A stretch of DNA of 37,658 nucleotides from Oscillospiraceae bacterium (lineage in GTDB: Bacteria; Bacillota; Clostridia; Oscillospirales; Oscillospiraceae). The notes below the pieces were generated by a model, which was not told the origin of the DNA, ran no database searches, and worked only from the letters and a program-made list of their open reading frames with translations. A program made the position numbers and the translations under genes. This document shows, piece after piece, positions 16,888 through 24,252 of the stretch. Within the stretch, counting starts at the first letter, position 1. The number at the start of each line of letters is the position of its first letter. The DNA lies in NCBI GenBank assembly GCA_031261325.1, contig JAISKH010000033.1, positions 1-37,658 on the forward strand, read 5' to 3'.

Positions 16888-17097
16888 ATGGCAAGATACG
16901 TCCCCGGAACATATAAGAGCCACCGCGCGCGCCGCGTCATCTTAACCGCGCTCGCGACGCTGCTTATCGCCGCCGTTATATTCACCGTCGCAATGTTCTT
17001 CGGCATACGCCGCCATATTGTGTATACGTCAGAGGGACTGCGCCTTGAAATCCCGTGGCTGGAGCCGGAGCTGCACGGGACGAATACCCCGCAATAG
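16888..17097 (+). CDS. Small single-pass membrane protein, unknown function
   Basis: A 69-aa product with a strong SD (AAGGAGGCG). Basic N-terminus (KSHRARR), one TM helix (about 17-38, VILTALATLLIAAVIFTVAMFF), then a roughly 30-residue outer part (IVYTSEGLRLEIPWLEP). No recognised domain. It is close to rpiB and is likely co-transcribed with it. Confidence 0.6.
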   Translation: MARYVPGTYKSHRARRVILTALATLLIAAVIFTVAMFFGIRRHIVYTSEGLRLEIPWLEPELHGTNTPQ

Positions 17098-17144
17098 TTT
17101 AATAACAGTTCAATACGCGTCAATAGTCGAAAGGAGAATTTACC

Positions 17145-17405
17145 ATGAAAAAGCTGAATAAAATCCTCGCAATCTGCCTCGTCGCCGTGCTTGCGGCGGC
17201 AACCTTCGCGCCTGTCGCCTCCGCCGCGAACTCACTCGGCAGCGTCCCGCTGACGGGCGACAACACGAACCTCACCATTTGGATTGTCGTTATCGCCGTC
17301 GCGCTCGTAATCGTCGTGCTGCTGATAATCCTCCGCAAAAAGGGCAAGGACGAAAATGACGACGACAGCGACGACAGCGACGGCAACGATTCCGACGGCG
17401 AATAA
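17145..17405 (+). CDS. Mini surface protein: signal peptide, sortase-like VPLTGD motif, TM anchor, acidic tail
   Basis: An 86-aa product with a good SD (AAAGGAGAA). A signal peptide (MKKLNKILAICLVAVLAAATFAPVASA) should be cleaved after ASA. Only about 10 residues (ANSLGSVPLT) follow before VPLTGD, which resembles an LPxTG sorting signal with Val for Leu. A strong TM helix (TIWIVVIAVALVIVVLLIIL), RKKGK and a very acidic C-terminus (DDDSDDSDGNDSDGE) complete it. A classical sorting signal ends in a few basic residues, so the acidic tail is unusual. If cut by a sortase it would release or anchor a peptide of about 13 residues. Otherwise it is simply a bitopic membrane protein. Confidence 0.6.
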   Translation: MKKLNKILAICLVAVLAAATFAPVASAANSLGSVPLTGDNTNLTIWIVVIAVALVIVVLLIILRKKGKDENDDDSDDSDGNDSDGE

Positions 17406-17406
17406 G

Positions 17407-17434
17407 TTGACAACACGCACTCGCATGTGATAAA
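17407..17434 (+). promoter_or_regulatory. Candidate promoter of the cbi-lar operon
   Basis: A perfect TTGACA (17407-17412) lies 16 bp before an extended -10, TGTGATAAA (hexamer GATAAA, 17429-17434). It lies 1 bp downstream of the preceding stop codon. Transcription would start near 17441, leaving a long leader of about 185 nt before cbiM. Confidence 0.55.
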
Positions 17435-17480
17435 CTACTGTTCACGGCGGTCACGAAGGTCGCCCGAGCATTTCGCGCAT

Positions 17481-17508
17481 AGTTTATCGCGTATAGTTTA
17501 TCGCGTAT
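17481..17508 (+). repeat. Tandem 14-mer in the cbiM leader
   Basis: AGTTTATCGCGTAT occurs twice in perfect tandem (17481-17494, 17495-17508), preceded by a partial third copy (TTTCGCGCAT, 17471-17480). It may be an operator or an RNA element. The spacing of 14 bp is not an exact helical turn multiple. Confidence 0.75.
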
Positions 17509-17548
17509 ACGAATCGCAAAAACGTAACACCCGACTCAACATCTGGGA

Positions 17549-17596
17549 CGAACCCGGAGAGAGGTCGTCTTATCGACCCCTTTTCGGGTTCGTTTT
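17549..17596 (+). promoter_or_regulatory. Nested hairpin (possible attenuator) upstream of cbiM
   Basis: CGAACCCG (17549-17556) pairs with CGGGTTCG (17585-17592). Inside it GGTCG (17563-17567) pairs with CGACC (17574-17578) over a TCTTAT loop. TTTT follows at 17593-17596. A second GGTCG (17458-17462) could compete for the same CGACC, so alternative folds are possible. No known Co/Ni or cobalamin riboswitch signature was recognised. Confidence 0.5.
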
Positions 17597-17626
17597 GCCA
17601 AATTTATGAAGGGTGGTAATCAAACA

Positions 17627-18619
17627 ATGCATATTCCCGAGAACTTTTTAAGCCCCGCAACCTGCGCCGTCATGGCTGTCGCCGCCGTGCCCGTCCTCGC
17701 CGTCGCGGTCAAAAAGGTCAAGGACGAGCTGCCGCGCGAGAAGCTGCCGATGCTCGGTATCGGCGCGGCGTTCTCGTTCCTCATGATGATGTTCAACTTG
17801 CCGCTGCCCGGCGGCACAACGGGGCACGCCGTCGGCGGCGTGCTAATCGCGGTGCTGCTCGGTCCGTATTCCGCGTGTCTGTCTGTGTCAACCGCGCTGA
17901 TAATTCAGGCGTTGCTGTTTGGGGACGGCGGGATTCTGTCGCTCGGCGCGAATATTTTCAATATCGCGTTCGTCATGCCGTTCGCGGGCTACGCCGTTTA
18001 CAAGCTCATTCGCGACCGCGTGAAGTCGGACAAGGGCGAGTTCGTCGGCGCGGCAATCGGCTCATGGTTCGGGCTGAACGCCGCCGCGCTCGTCACGGCG
18101 ATTGAGTTCGGCATACAGCCCGCCATAGCGCACGACGCGGCGGGGCTTGCGCTCTATTGCCCGTACCCGCTGTCGGCTTCGATTCCCGCGATGATGCTGC
18201 CGCACATGCTCGTCGCCGGAGTGGTTGAGGCGTTGTTCACGGTGTTCATCTTCGCCTATATCCGCAAGGCTTCGCCCGGCGACATTTACGCGGGCGCGAC
18301 GAAGCGCACTCCCGCGCTGTATATCCTGCTCGCCGTGCTGATTCTCGCGGTGCCGCTCGGCTTGCTCGCGGCGGGAACCGCGTGGGGCGAGTGGGGCGCG
18401 GAGGAGATTGCGGGGGTCGTGTCAAACGGTTCCGCGCTGGGATACGTTCCTGCGGGCATGGAAAGCGGCTTCTCGTTCGAGACGGTCATGCCGGACTACA
18501 CAATTGCCGCCCTGCCCGAGGTGCCGGGCTACATACTTTCCGCCCTGTTCGGCGTCGCGATTTCGGTTATCGTGTTCCGCTTAATCGGCGGACTTGCGAA
18601 AAACAAGCAAAAAGCATAG
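17627..18619 (+). CDS. cbiM: ECF transporter substrate-binding subunit CbiM (nickel/cobalt)
   Basis: Integral S-component that binds Co2+ or Ni2+. The start is fixed at the ATG giving M-H-I-P-E-N-F, because CbiM/NikM proteins use the free N-terminus and His2 for metal binding. SD GAAGGGTGG lies 10 bp upstream. Residues 1-230 contain the CbiM core (PLPGGTTGHAVGGVL, LLFGDGGILSLGANIFNIAF). An extra C-terminal part (about 240-330) has WGEWGAEE, LGYVPAGMESG, MPDYTIAALP and a last TM helix, resembling a fused CbiN/PDGLE-type accessory segment. No separate cbiN is present. Linkage to larB and larC favours nickel (inference). Confidence 0.92.
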   Translation: MHIPENFLSPATCAVMAVAAVPVLAVAVKKVKDELPREKLPMLGIGAAFSFLMMMFNLPLPGGTTGHAVGGVLIAVLLGPYSACLSVSTALIIQALLFGDGGILSLGANIFNIAFVMPFAGYAVYKLIRDRVKSDKGEFVGAAIGSWFGLNAAALVTAIEFGIQPAIAHDAAGLALYCPYPLSASIPAMMLPHMLVAGVVEALFTVFIFAYIRKASPGDIYAGATKRTPALYILLAVLILAVPLGLLAAGTAWGEWGAEEIAGVVSNGSALGYVPAGMESGFSFETVMPDYTIAALPEVPGYILSALFGVAISVIVFRLIGGLAKNKQKA

Positions 18620-18646
18620 CGCATCAAAAATCGGGGGTGTTACCGC

Positions 18647-19462
18647 TTGCCCGAATGGTTACTGCAAAGTGAAAATTACGCGCCGCGCGCGGACAAGGAT
18701 ACTTTTTTAAGTAAAAGTATCCTTGCTCTGCTTGGGCTGATTTCCAAAATCAGGGCGCAGGACACCGCCGCCGCGCCGACGCGCTACGCCGTGAACCCGT
18801 TCTTCAAGCTCGTGTTCACGCTCACGCTCGCGGTACTCGTGTCACTCACGCGCGAATTCGCGTTCCTGTTCGCCGCGCTGACTTACGTGCTGCTGTACCT
18901 GTGCGTGCAGCCTATACGCACGTTGCGCCGCGTACTCGCGACCGGCGCGGCGGTCACGGCGTTCACGTTCGTGATACTCCTGCCGACCGCGCTCGGCGGC
19001 AACGGCTACAGCCTCACGATGATGCCCGTTAAGGTTTTCACGGCGGTGACGGCGGTGAACCTGCTGTCGCACACCTCGCGGTGGAGCGAGCTGCTGTCCG
19101 CGCTGAAGCGGTTCCGCGCGCCGGACATGCTTGTTTTCGTGCTGGATATTACAATTCGTTATATCGTCATGCTCGGCGAGACGACGCTGGAGAGCCTGTA
19201 CGCGCTGAAGCTCCGCTCCGTAGGGCGCAACACGCGGAAGTACAACGCGCTGTCAGGCGTTGCAGGCTCGCTGTTTCTTCGCTCGCGCCAAATGGCGGAG
19301 GATACGCACAGCGCGATGCTCTGCCGCGGCTTCACGGGGGAGTACAGAGTATACCAAAAGTTTAGCTTTACGTTGGGCGACGCGGGGTATATACTGGTAA
19401 ACGCGGGGCTTATCCTGCTGTATATTTACATCACGCGCGACGCGAACGCGGGAATAGGTTGA
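18647..19462 (+). CDS. cbiQ: ECF transporter transmembrane subunit CbiQ
   Basis: EcfT-type membrane subunit linking CbiM to the ATPase. It has 271 aa with about five TM helices (residues 50-170 and 240-265). The coupling helices contain the EcfT Ala-Arg-Gly-type motifs, here ALKLRSVGR and AMLCRGFTGEYR. The N-terminal roughly 48 residues are a soluble extension. The start is TTG at 18647 with GGGGGTG upstream; no better in-frame ATG exists nearby. It lies 27 bp after cbiM and 6 bp before cbiO. Confidence 0.9.
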   Translation: MPEWLLQSENYAPRADKDTFLSKSILALLGLISKIRAQDTAAAPTRYAVNPFFKLVFTLTLAVLVSLTREFAFLFAALTYVLLYLCVQPIRTLRRVLATGAAVTAFTFVILLPTALGGNGYSLTMMPVKVFTAVTAVNLLSHTSRWSELLSALKRFRAPDMLVFVLDITIRYIVMLGETTLESLYALKLRSVGRNTRKYNALSGVAGSLFLRSRQMAEDTHSAMLCRGFTGEYRVYQKFSFTLGDAGYILVNAGLILLYIYITRDANAGIG

Positions 19463-19468
19463 GCGCAT

Positions 19469-20305
19469 ATGTTTGTACTGGAAAACGTGTCCTACTCATA
19501 CGAAGAAAACGTTGCGCTGCAAGGCGTGACGGTTACAATAGAGCGTGGCGAGTCCGTGTGTCTGCTCGGTCCGAACGGGTGCGGCAAGTCCACGTTTCTG
19601 CGCCTGCTCTGCGGCGTAATCGCGCCAGACGGCGGCACTTACGCGTTCGACGGCTGGAGCGTTACGCGCAAGTCGCTCGCGGACAACAAGGCGGCAAAGG
19701 CGTTTCATCAGCGTGTCGGCTTCGTATTCCAAAACTCGGACACGCAACTCTTCTGCGCCGACGTTTATGAGGAAGTCGCGTTCGGTCCGCGCCAGATGGG
19801 ACTCGGCGAGGACGAGGTTGAGCGGCGCGTCACCGACTGTCTGCGGCTCTTGGGATTGCAGGACTTCGCGCGGCGTTCGCCCTACCACCTCAGCGGCGGC
19901 GAGAAGCGCAAAACCGCGATTGCGGCGATGCTCGCGATGAACCCCGACGCGCTCGTGCTTGACGAGCCGATGAACGGGCTTGACCCGAAAACGGAGCGTT
20001 GGCTCGCGGGCTTCCTGCTTGAGTTGCACTCGGCGGGCAAGACGCTGATTACCTCAACGCACGACCTTGAGCTTGCGCAGGAAATTTCGCGGCGTTCAAT
20101 CCTGTTTGACGGCAACCACACCATCGCCGCCGACCTGCCGACGAACTTGCTCATGCGCGACATGTCGCTGCTGCGCCGCGTGAATCTTGTGGACCGCTAC
20201 TATCATCAGCACCGAGACGGAGGGCACACGCACTTCCACACGCACCCGCTTCAGCGCGAAAGCCCTGAAATTTCAGGCGATATTTCCGATTCCGAGGAGG
20301 ATTAG
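19469..20305 (+). CDS. cbiO: ECF transporter ATPase CbiO with His-rich tail
   Basis: ATP-binding subunit energising CbiMQ. The Walker A is GPNGCGKST (34-42), the Q-loop VFQNSDTQLF, the signature LSGGEKRK, the Walker B ALVLDEPMNGLD, and the H-loop STHDLEL. The C-terminal roughly 40 residues are His-rich (YYHQHRDGGHTHFHTH) followed by an acidic end, a plausible metal reservoir or sensor that fits Ni/Co handling. It is 278 aa long. A single ATPase gene is present, so it probably acts as a homodimer. larB starts 2 bp downstream. Confidence 0.95.
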   Translation: MFVLENVSYSYEENVALQGVTVTIERGESVCLLGPNGCGKSTFLRLLCGVIAPDGGTYAFDGWSVTRKSLADNKAAKAFHQRVGFVFQNSDTQLFCADVYEEVAFGPRQMGLGEDEVERRVTDCLRLLGLQDFARRSPYHLSGGEKRKTAIAAMLAMNPDALVLDEPMNGLDPKTERWLAGFLLELHSAGKTLITSTHDLELAQEISRRSILFDGNHTIAADLPTNLLMRDMSLLRRVNLVDRYYHQHRDGGHTHFHTHPLQRESPEISGDISDSEED

Positions 20306-20307
20306 CA

Positions 20308-21066
20308 ATGGACAAGATTCTTGACCTGTTAAACGCCGTTAAGGCGGGCAACGTCGCGCCCGAGACTGCGCTTTTGGAGCTGAAGAAGCAACCGTTTGAG
20401 GATATAGGTTACGCGAAAATCGACCACCACCGCGAGCTGCGGCACGGTATCCCCGAGGTCATCTTCGGCGAGAGCAAGACCGTCGAGCAAATCGTCGGCA
20501 TCATCGAGCACATGCGCGACAGCGGGTACAGTTGCGTCATGGTCACGCGGCTGCAACCCGAAAAAGCCGCCGCCATCAACGCCGCCGTGCCGATTACATA
20601 TGACCCGACCTCGCGCATCGCGCTGTTCGGGCACGCGGAGCCGCCCAAGTCCGAGGGGTTCATCGCCGTCGCGGCGGCGGGCACGAGCGACCTGCGCGTG
20701 GCGGAAGAAGCGGCGCAGACCGCCGAAACGCTCGGCGCGCGCGTTGAGCGGCTGTACGACGTGGGCGTTGCGGGTATGCACCGACTGCTCGCGCGGCTCG
20801 ATACGCTCATGGCGGCGCGCGTCGTAATCGCCGTCGCGGGCATGGAGGGCGCGCTCGCGACCGTTATCGGCGGCTTGGTGTCGTCCCCCGTTATCGCCGT
20901 GCCGACAAGCGTGGGTTACGGCGCGAATTTCGGCGGGCTGTCCGCCCTGCTGTCAATGCTCAATTCCTGCGCCGGCAACGTCAGCGTCGTGAACATCGAC
21001 AACGGCTTCGGTGCGGGGTATCTCGCGAGCCTGATTAACAAGATTGGGGAGAAGCCAACCAACTGA
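20308..21066 (+). CDS. larB: Nickel-pincer cofactor biosynthesis protein LarB
   Basis: Carboxylase/hydrolase that converts nicotinic acid adenine dinucleotide to pyridinium-3,5-biscarboxylic acid mononucleotide, the first step of nickel-pincer nucleotide synthesis. It has 252 aa. The N-terminal helical domain (LDLLNAVKAGNVAPETALLEL, DHHRELRHGIPEVIFGESK) is followed by a PurE-like domain (IAVAAAGTSDLRVAEEA, VVIAVAGMEGALATVIGGLV, PVIAVPTSVGYG, NIDNGFGAGYLA). It lies 2 bp after cbiO with SD GAGGAGGAT inside the cbiO end, so metal import and cofactor assembly are co-expressed. Confidence 0.95.
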   Translation: MDKILDLLNAVKAGNVAPETALLELKKQPFEDIGYAKIDHHRELRHGIPEVIFGESKTVEQIVGIIEHMRDSGYSCVMVTRLQPEKAAAINAAVPITYDPTSRIALFGHAEPPKSEGFIAVAAAGTSDLRVAEEAAQTAETLGARVERLYDVGVAGMHRLLARLDTLMAARVVIAVAGMEGALATVIGGLVSSPVIAVPTSVGYGANFGGLSALLSMLNSCAGNVSVVNIDNGFGAGYLASLINKIGEKPTN

Positions 21067-21103
21067 CCCGATTACCGCAAGACGAAAGGACGGCGCAGCA
21101 CCC

Positions 21104-21550
21104 ATGTTCGACTTTCTGGAAGAGTTTGACACGCTCGCGGGTACAGACATTACCCTGCGAATACGCGAAAAATACCTCGGCGACGCTGATTTGCCGCCGT
21201 ACTATTACTATAATATTTTCGAGAACGCGACCGACCGCGCCGTGGGTAAAATAAGCGTCCGAATCGGCGACAACGACCAGATTTACTATAACGGTCACAT
21301 AGGCTACGAAATCGAAGAGCCGTATCGCGGGCGCGGCTACGCAACCGAAGCGTGCCGCATGGTGCTGCGCGTCGCGCAAGCGCACGGAATGACGCGGTGC
21401 TACATAACATGCGCGCGGTCAAACGCGCAATCACGCCGTGTCGCCGAAAAGCTCGGTGCGCGACTGCTCGATATTACGCCGATTCCCCGCAGCTGCTTCT
21501 TTTGGCACGACGGGATTGAGGATTATTGCGTATTTGAAAGGACTATTTGA
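21104..21550 (+). CDS. GNAT family N-acetyltransferase
   Basis: A 148-aa GNAT-fold protein lying between larB and larC. The acetyl-CoA motif is EPYRGRGYATEACRMVL (about 75-91), preceded by GHIGYEIEE and followed by CYITCARSNAQSRRVAEKLGAR, typical of RimJ/RimL-like members. The substrate is unknown. The ATG at 21104 is chosen; the frame is open further upstream to 21044, inside the larB end. AAAGGA lies at 21085-21090. Its place in the operon suggests a role near nickel-cofactor synthesis or a passenger gene; I cannot tell which. Confidence 0.85.
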   Translation: MFDFLEEFDTLAGTDITLRIREKYLGDADLPPYYYYNIFENATDRAVGKISVRIGDNDQIYYNGHIGYEIEEPYRGRGYATEACRMVLRVAQAHGMTRCYITCARSNAQSRRVAEKLGARLLDITPIPRSCFFWHDGIEDYCVFERTI

Positions 21551-21552
21551 CT

Positions 21553-22815
21553 ATGACACTATACCTCGAACTCAACATGGGCGCGGCGGGCGATATGCTC
21601 ATGGCGGCGCTCGTTGAGCTGCTGCCCGAGCCCGACGCGTTCACCGCGAAGATGGCGGCGCTGAACCTGCCGGGCGTGGTCATAACGCGCGAGCGGAGCG
21701 TCAAAATGGGCATCGTCGGCACGCATATGCGCGTCGTCGCGCGCGGCGAGGAGGAGACGAGCGAGGACGTTAACATCAAGGCTCCCGTCAATGTCATCGC
21801 GCCGCACACGCACGCCGACGGCACAACGCATACCCACGGCGACGACGGCGCGTCACGTTCGCTGACATATAACGACATCGTTCACACAATCGAGCATTTG
21901 CCGCTGCCGCCCAAGGTCGTCGCGGACGCGCTCGCGGTTTACAAGCTGCTGGGCGACGCGGAATCGGCGGTTCACGGCGCGCCGCCTGAGCAGATTCACT
22001 TCCACGAGGTCGGCACACTCGACGCGCTGGCGGACATCGTCGGCGTGTGCGTGCTCGTTGACATGCTCGGCGTGACCGATATTGCGGCGAGTCCCGTCCA
22101 CGTCGGCAGCGGCTTCGTGCGTTGCGCGCACGGGATTGTGCCCGTACCCGCACCGGCGACGGCGCAGCTTCTGACGGGTATCCCGATTTACAGCGGCAAA
22201 ATTCGCGGCGAGCTTTGCACGCCGACGGGCGCGGCACTCCTGCGCCACTTCGTCACGCGGTTCGGCGACATGCCGCCGACGGTCGTGCGCAAAATCGGCT
22301 ACGGCATGGGCAGCAAGGACTTCGACGCGCTGAACGCCGTCCGCGCCTACCTGTGCGACGGCGACGACGAGGATTCGCCGCGCGACGCAATCGTATCGCT
22401 CACCTGCAATCTCGACGACATGACGCCGGAGGCAATCGGCGCGGCGGTTGACCTGCTGCTGAAAGCGGGCGCGGTCGATGTGTTCACAACGCCGATTCAC
22501 ATGAAAAAGAACCGCCTTGCAACAATGCTGACCGCGCTGTGCCGCGCGGAGGACGAGCCGCGACTGACGCGCCTTATCCTGAAACACACGACGACGCTCG
22601 GCGTGCGCGCAAGCCGCCACGAGCGCGCGGTGCTGCACCGCGAAATTGTGACGGTTGAGACGCAATTCGGCGCGATTCGCGTCAAGGTTTCACGCGGGTA
22701 TGGGGTCGAGCGGGCAAAGCCGGAGTATGACGACGTGGCGGCATCTTCCGCGGCTCACGGCGTTACATTCAGCGAGGTTTATGACGCGGCGAGGCGCGCT
22801 TACGCGTCAATTTAG
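21553..22815 (+). CDS. larC: Nickel-pincer cofactor biosynthesis protein LarC
   Basis: CTP-dependent cyclometallase that inserts nickel into the pincer nucleotide (last step). The 420-aa single ORF has the N-terminal signature YLELNMGAAGDMLMAAL and a His-rich stretch (PHTHADGTTHTHGDD, about 78-92). HFHEVGTLDALADIVG, CAHGIVPVPAPAT and ELCTPTGAALLRH follow, then the C-terminal domain (NLDDMTPEAIGAAVDLLLKAGAVDVFTTPI, MKKNR). It is unbroken, unlike Lactobacillus plantarum, where larC is split and joined by frameshifting. An in-frame TTG at 21547 is an alternative start with AAAGGA closer to it. LarE and LarA are absent from the window. Confidence 0.95.
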   Translation: MTLYLELNMGAAGDMLMAALVELLPEPDAFTAKMAALNLPGVVITRERSVKMGIVGTHMRVVARGEEETSEDVNIKAPVNVIAPHTHADGTTHTHGDDGASRSLTYNDIVHTIEHLPLPPKVVADALAVYKLLGDAESAVHGAPPEQIHFHEVGTLDALADIVGVCVLVDMLGVTDIAASPVHVGSGFVRCAHGIVPVPAPATAQLLTGIPIYSGKIRGELCTPTGAALLRHFVTRFGDMPPTVVRKIGYGMGSKDFDALNAVRAYLCDGDDEDSPRDAIVSLTCNLDDMTPEAIGAAVDLLLKAGAVDVFTTPIHMKKNRLATMLTALCRAEDEPRLTRLILKHTTTLGVRASRHERAVLHREIVTVETQFGAIRVKVSRGYGVERAKPEYDDVAASSAAHGVTFSEVYDAARRAYASI

Positions 22816-22845
22816 CGTAACACCGCGCTAAACTGAAAAAAGTGC

Positions 22846-22873
22846 TTGACAAGTCGCCGTTATTTTGATAAAA
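22846..22873 (+). promoter_or_regulatory. Candidate promoter upstream of the 79-aa gene
   Basis: TTGACA (22846-22851) is followed 15-16 bp later by TGATAAAA (22866-22873), an AT-rich -10-like element. It lies in the gap after larC. Confidence 0.4.
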
Positions 22874-22910
22874 CAGTTGAACAGGAATAAACAAATCGGG
22901 AGGTTGCGCC

Positions 22911-23150
22911 GTGTTTATGATTAAGATTGAAAAATTGAAGCCAACCGACGACAAAAAATGTCGCGGCGGAATCTTTGCGCGCAATTCTCGTTCCGATAAT
23001 GAAAACTCAACAGCTTCCTATAATGTAGGGCGTGCGCTTGACGTATGCCTTATTATTCTTTATGCCGTTAACCTTCTTCTCGTCGTCGCGCGACTTATTA
23101 AGCGGTCACGCGCGCAAACTGCGGAGCTGTCGGACGACACGTCCGATTGA
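22911..23150 (+). CDS. Small single-pass membrane protein, unknown
   Basis: A 79-aa product starting at GTG with a good SD (GGGAGGTTG). The first 38 residues are polar and basic (MIKIEKLKPTDDKKCRGG). One TM helix follows (ALDVCLIILYAVNLLLVVARL, about 42-62), then a basic and acidic tail (KRSRAQTAELSDDTSD). It has its own candidate promoter and is followed by a terminator hairpin, so it looks like a monocistronic unit. No recognised family. Confidence 0.5.
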   Translation: MFMIKIEKLKPTDDKKCRGGIFARNSRSDNENSTASYNVGRALDVCLIILYAVNLLLVVARLIKRSRAQTAELSDDTSD

Positions 23151-23188
23151 CGTTTATTGAGTTCGATGAGAACATCAAGCTACGACAT

Positions 23189-23216
23189 GCTCCGTTTAAC
23201 AACGGGGCATTATTTT
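23189..23216 (+). terminator. Rho-independent terminator
   Basis: GCTCCGTT (23189-23196) pairs with AACGGGGC (23201-23208, one G-U pair) over a TAAC loop, followed by ATTATTTTTG. It ends the 79-aa gene unit and precedes the P-loop ATPase gene. Confidence 0.75.
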
Positions 23217-23239
23217 TGATATTAACGGAGGCGCAACTC

Positions 23240-23944
23240 ATGCAGACAATCAGACCGCCGAACCTGCGGCGTATCACCATCGTAACGGGTCATTACGGCA
23301 GCGGCAAGACGGAGTTCGCCGTCAACCTCGCGCTGCGGGAGACGGAGTTTCCGTCCGAATACGGCAAACGCGCCGTGTGCGACCTTGACCTAGTGAACCC
23401 GTACTTCCGCTCACGCGAGCGGCGCGACATACTGGAGTCGCGCAATATCGAGGTTCATGGCAGCACGTATCGCGACGAGATAACCGCCGAAATTCCCGCG
23501 TTGGGCGCAAGCGTCCGCGCCCCGCTTGAGAACCGCGATTGCCGCGTGATTGTGGACGCGGGCGGCAACGACTCCGGCGCGCTCGTCCTCAAGCAATTCG
23601 GCAAGTACTTCACGCGCGAGGAAACCGACGTGCTCGCCGTCCTGAATTTCTGCCGCTACGAGACGCGCACGGCGGCGAATGCCATCGCCCAAATCCGCGC
23701 GATTGAAGCCGCGACGAGGCTTGCGATAACGGGTCTTGTCGGCAACACGCACCTTTTGCGCCAAACGGACGCGGATACAGTACGGCGCGGCGCGTCGCTG
23801 ACGCGCGATGTTGCGGACGCGCTGAAGGTACCAATCACCGCAATATGCTACCCAGAGGAATTTGTCCGCGCGGACGAGCTTGCGGGACTTGACGACCTGT
23901 TCCCGTTGAAGATTTACATGAGGGATACTTGGATGGACCGATGA
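23240..23944 (+). CDS. P-loop ATPase (MinD/CobQ-like), unknown role, next to 2-oxoacid oxidoreductase
   Basis: A 234-aa protein with a strong P-loop at residues 15-22 (GHYGSGKTEF). A deviant-Walker-like CDLDLVNPYFRSRE follows, where an Asp pair resembles the switch of SIMIBI NTPases, then VIVDAGGNDSGALVL (Walker B) and LNFCRYETR. The ATG at 23240 has an ideal SD (ACGGAGGCG); the frame is open upstream but covers the terminator. Similar ATPases accompany ferredoxin-dependent oxidoreductase genes in Clostridia as far as I recall, so an assembly or activation role is plausible but not shown. Its stop codon begins heptamer array B. Confidence 0.7.
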   Translation: MQTIRPPNLRRITIVTGHYGSGKTEFAVNLALRETEFPSEYGKRAVCDLDLVNPYFRSRERRDILESRNIEVHGSTYRDEITAEIPALGASVRAPLENRDCRVIVDAGGNDSGALVLKQFGKYFTREETDVLAVLNFCRYETRTAANAIAQIRAIEAATRLAITGLVGNTHLLRQTDADTVRRGASLTRDVADALKVPITAICYPEEFVRADELAGLDDLFPLKIYMRDTWMDR

Positions 23945-23987
23945 CAATTAACAGTTGACAATTGACAATTGACAATTTGGACGAGGG
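23941..23987 (+). repeat. Heptamer array B with GGACG tag
   Basis: Units ATGACAA, TTAACAG and three TTGACAA run from 23941 to 23975, then TTTGGACGAGG. The stop codon of the upstream ATPase gene (TGA, 23942-23944) is the first unit. It precedes the ferredoxin gene. Confidence 0.85.
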
Positions 23988-24030
23988 TTACGAATTAACA
24001 CACACACAAATATAAAGGGGAGATATAAAA

Positions 24031-24252
24031 ATGGCGAAATTTCAGGTCAGGTTTGACCCCGACGTTTGCAAGGGCTGCGAGCTGTGCCGCTCGGTGTGTC
24101 CCAAGGGGCTTATCGAGATGAGCGAGCACGTCAACAACAAGGGGTACGCACCGGCGACGACAACGCGCGTGGACGAGTGCATAGGCTGCACATCGTGCGC
24201 ACTCGTGTGTCCGGACGGGGCAATCGCGATATACAAGGAGGAAGAGAAATGA
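24031..24252 (+). CDS. 2-oxoacid:ferredoxin oxidoreductase delta subunit (2x[4Fe-4S] ferredoxin)
   Basis: A 73-aa dicluster ferredoxin carrying electrons between the TPP subunits and soluble ferredoxin. The two clusters are bound by CKGCELCRSVCPKG and CIGCTSCALVCPDG (CxxCxxCxxxCP twice). SD AAGGGGAG lies upstream. It overlaps the alpha gene by 4 bp (ATGA). The four-gene delta-alpha-beta-gamma order is typical of KOR/VOR enzymes. Confidence 0.95.
   Translation: MAKFQVRFDPDVCKGCELCRSVCPKGLIEMSEHVNNKGYAPATTTRVDECIGCTSCALVCPDGAIAIYKEEEK

Noticed and set aside
17440-17626. Cobalamin or NiCo riboswitch in the cbiM leader
   Set aside because: I could not find the B12-box or the conserved NiCo junction sequences. 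Only a generic hairpin is reported.
22810-22833. Terminator after larC (TTTAGCG/CGCTAAA)
   Set aside because: Only a 7-bp AT-containing stem followed by A-rich, not T-rich, sequence on the + strand.
24066-24248. N-terminal extension of the vorB frame
   Set aside because: It overlaps the ferredoxin gene completely. The ATGA overlap at 24249 gives the family start.
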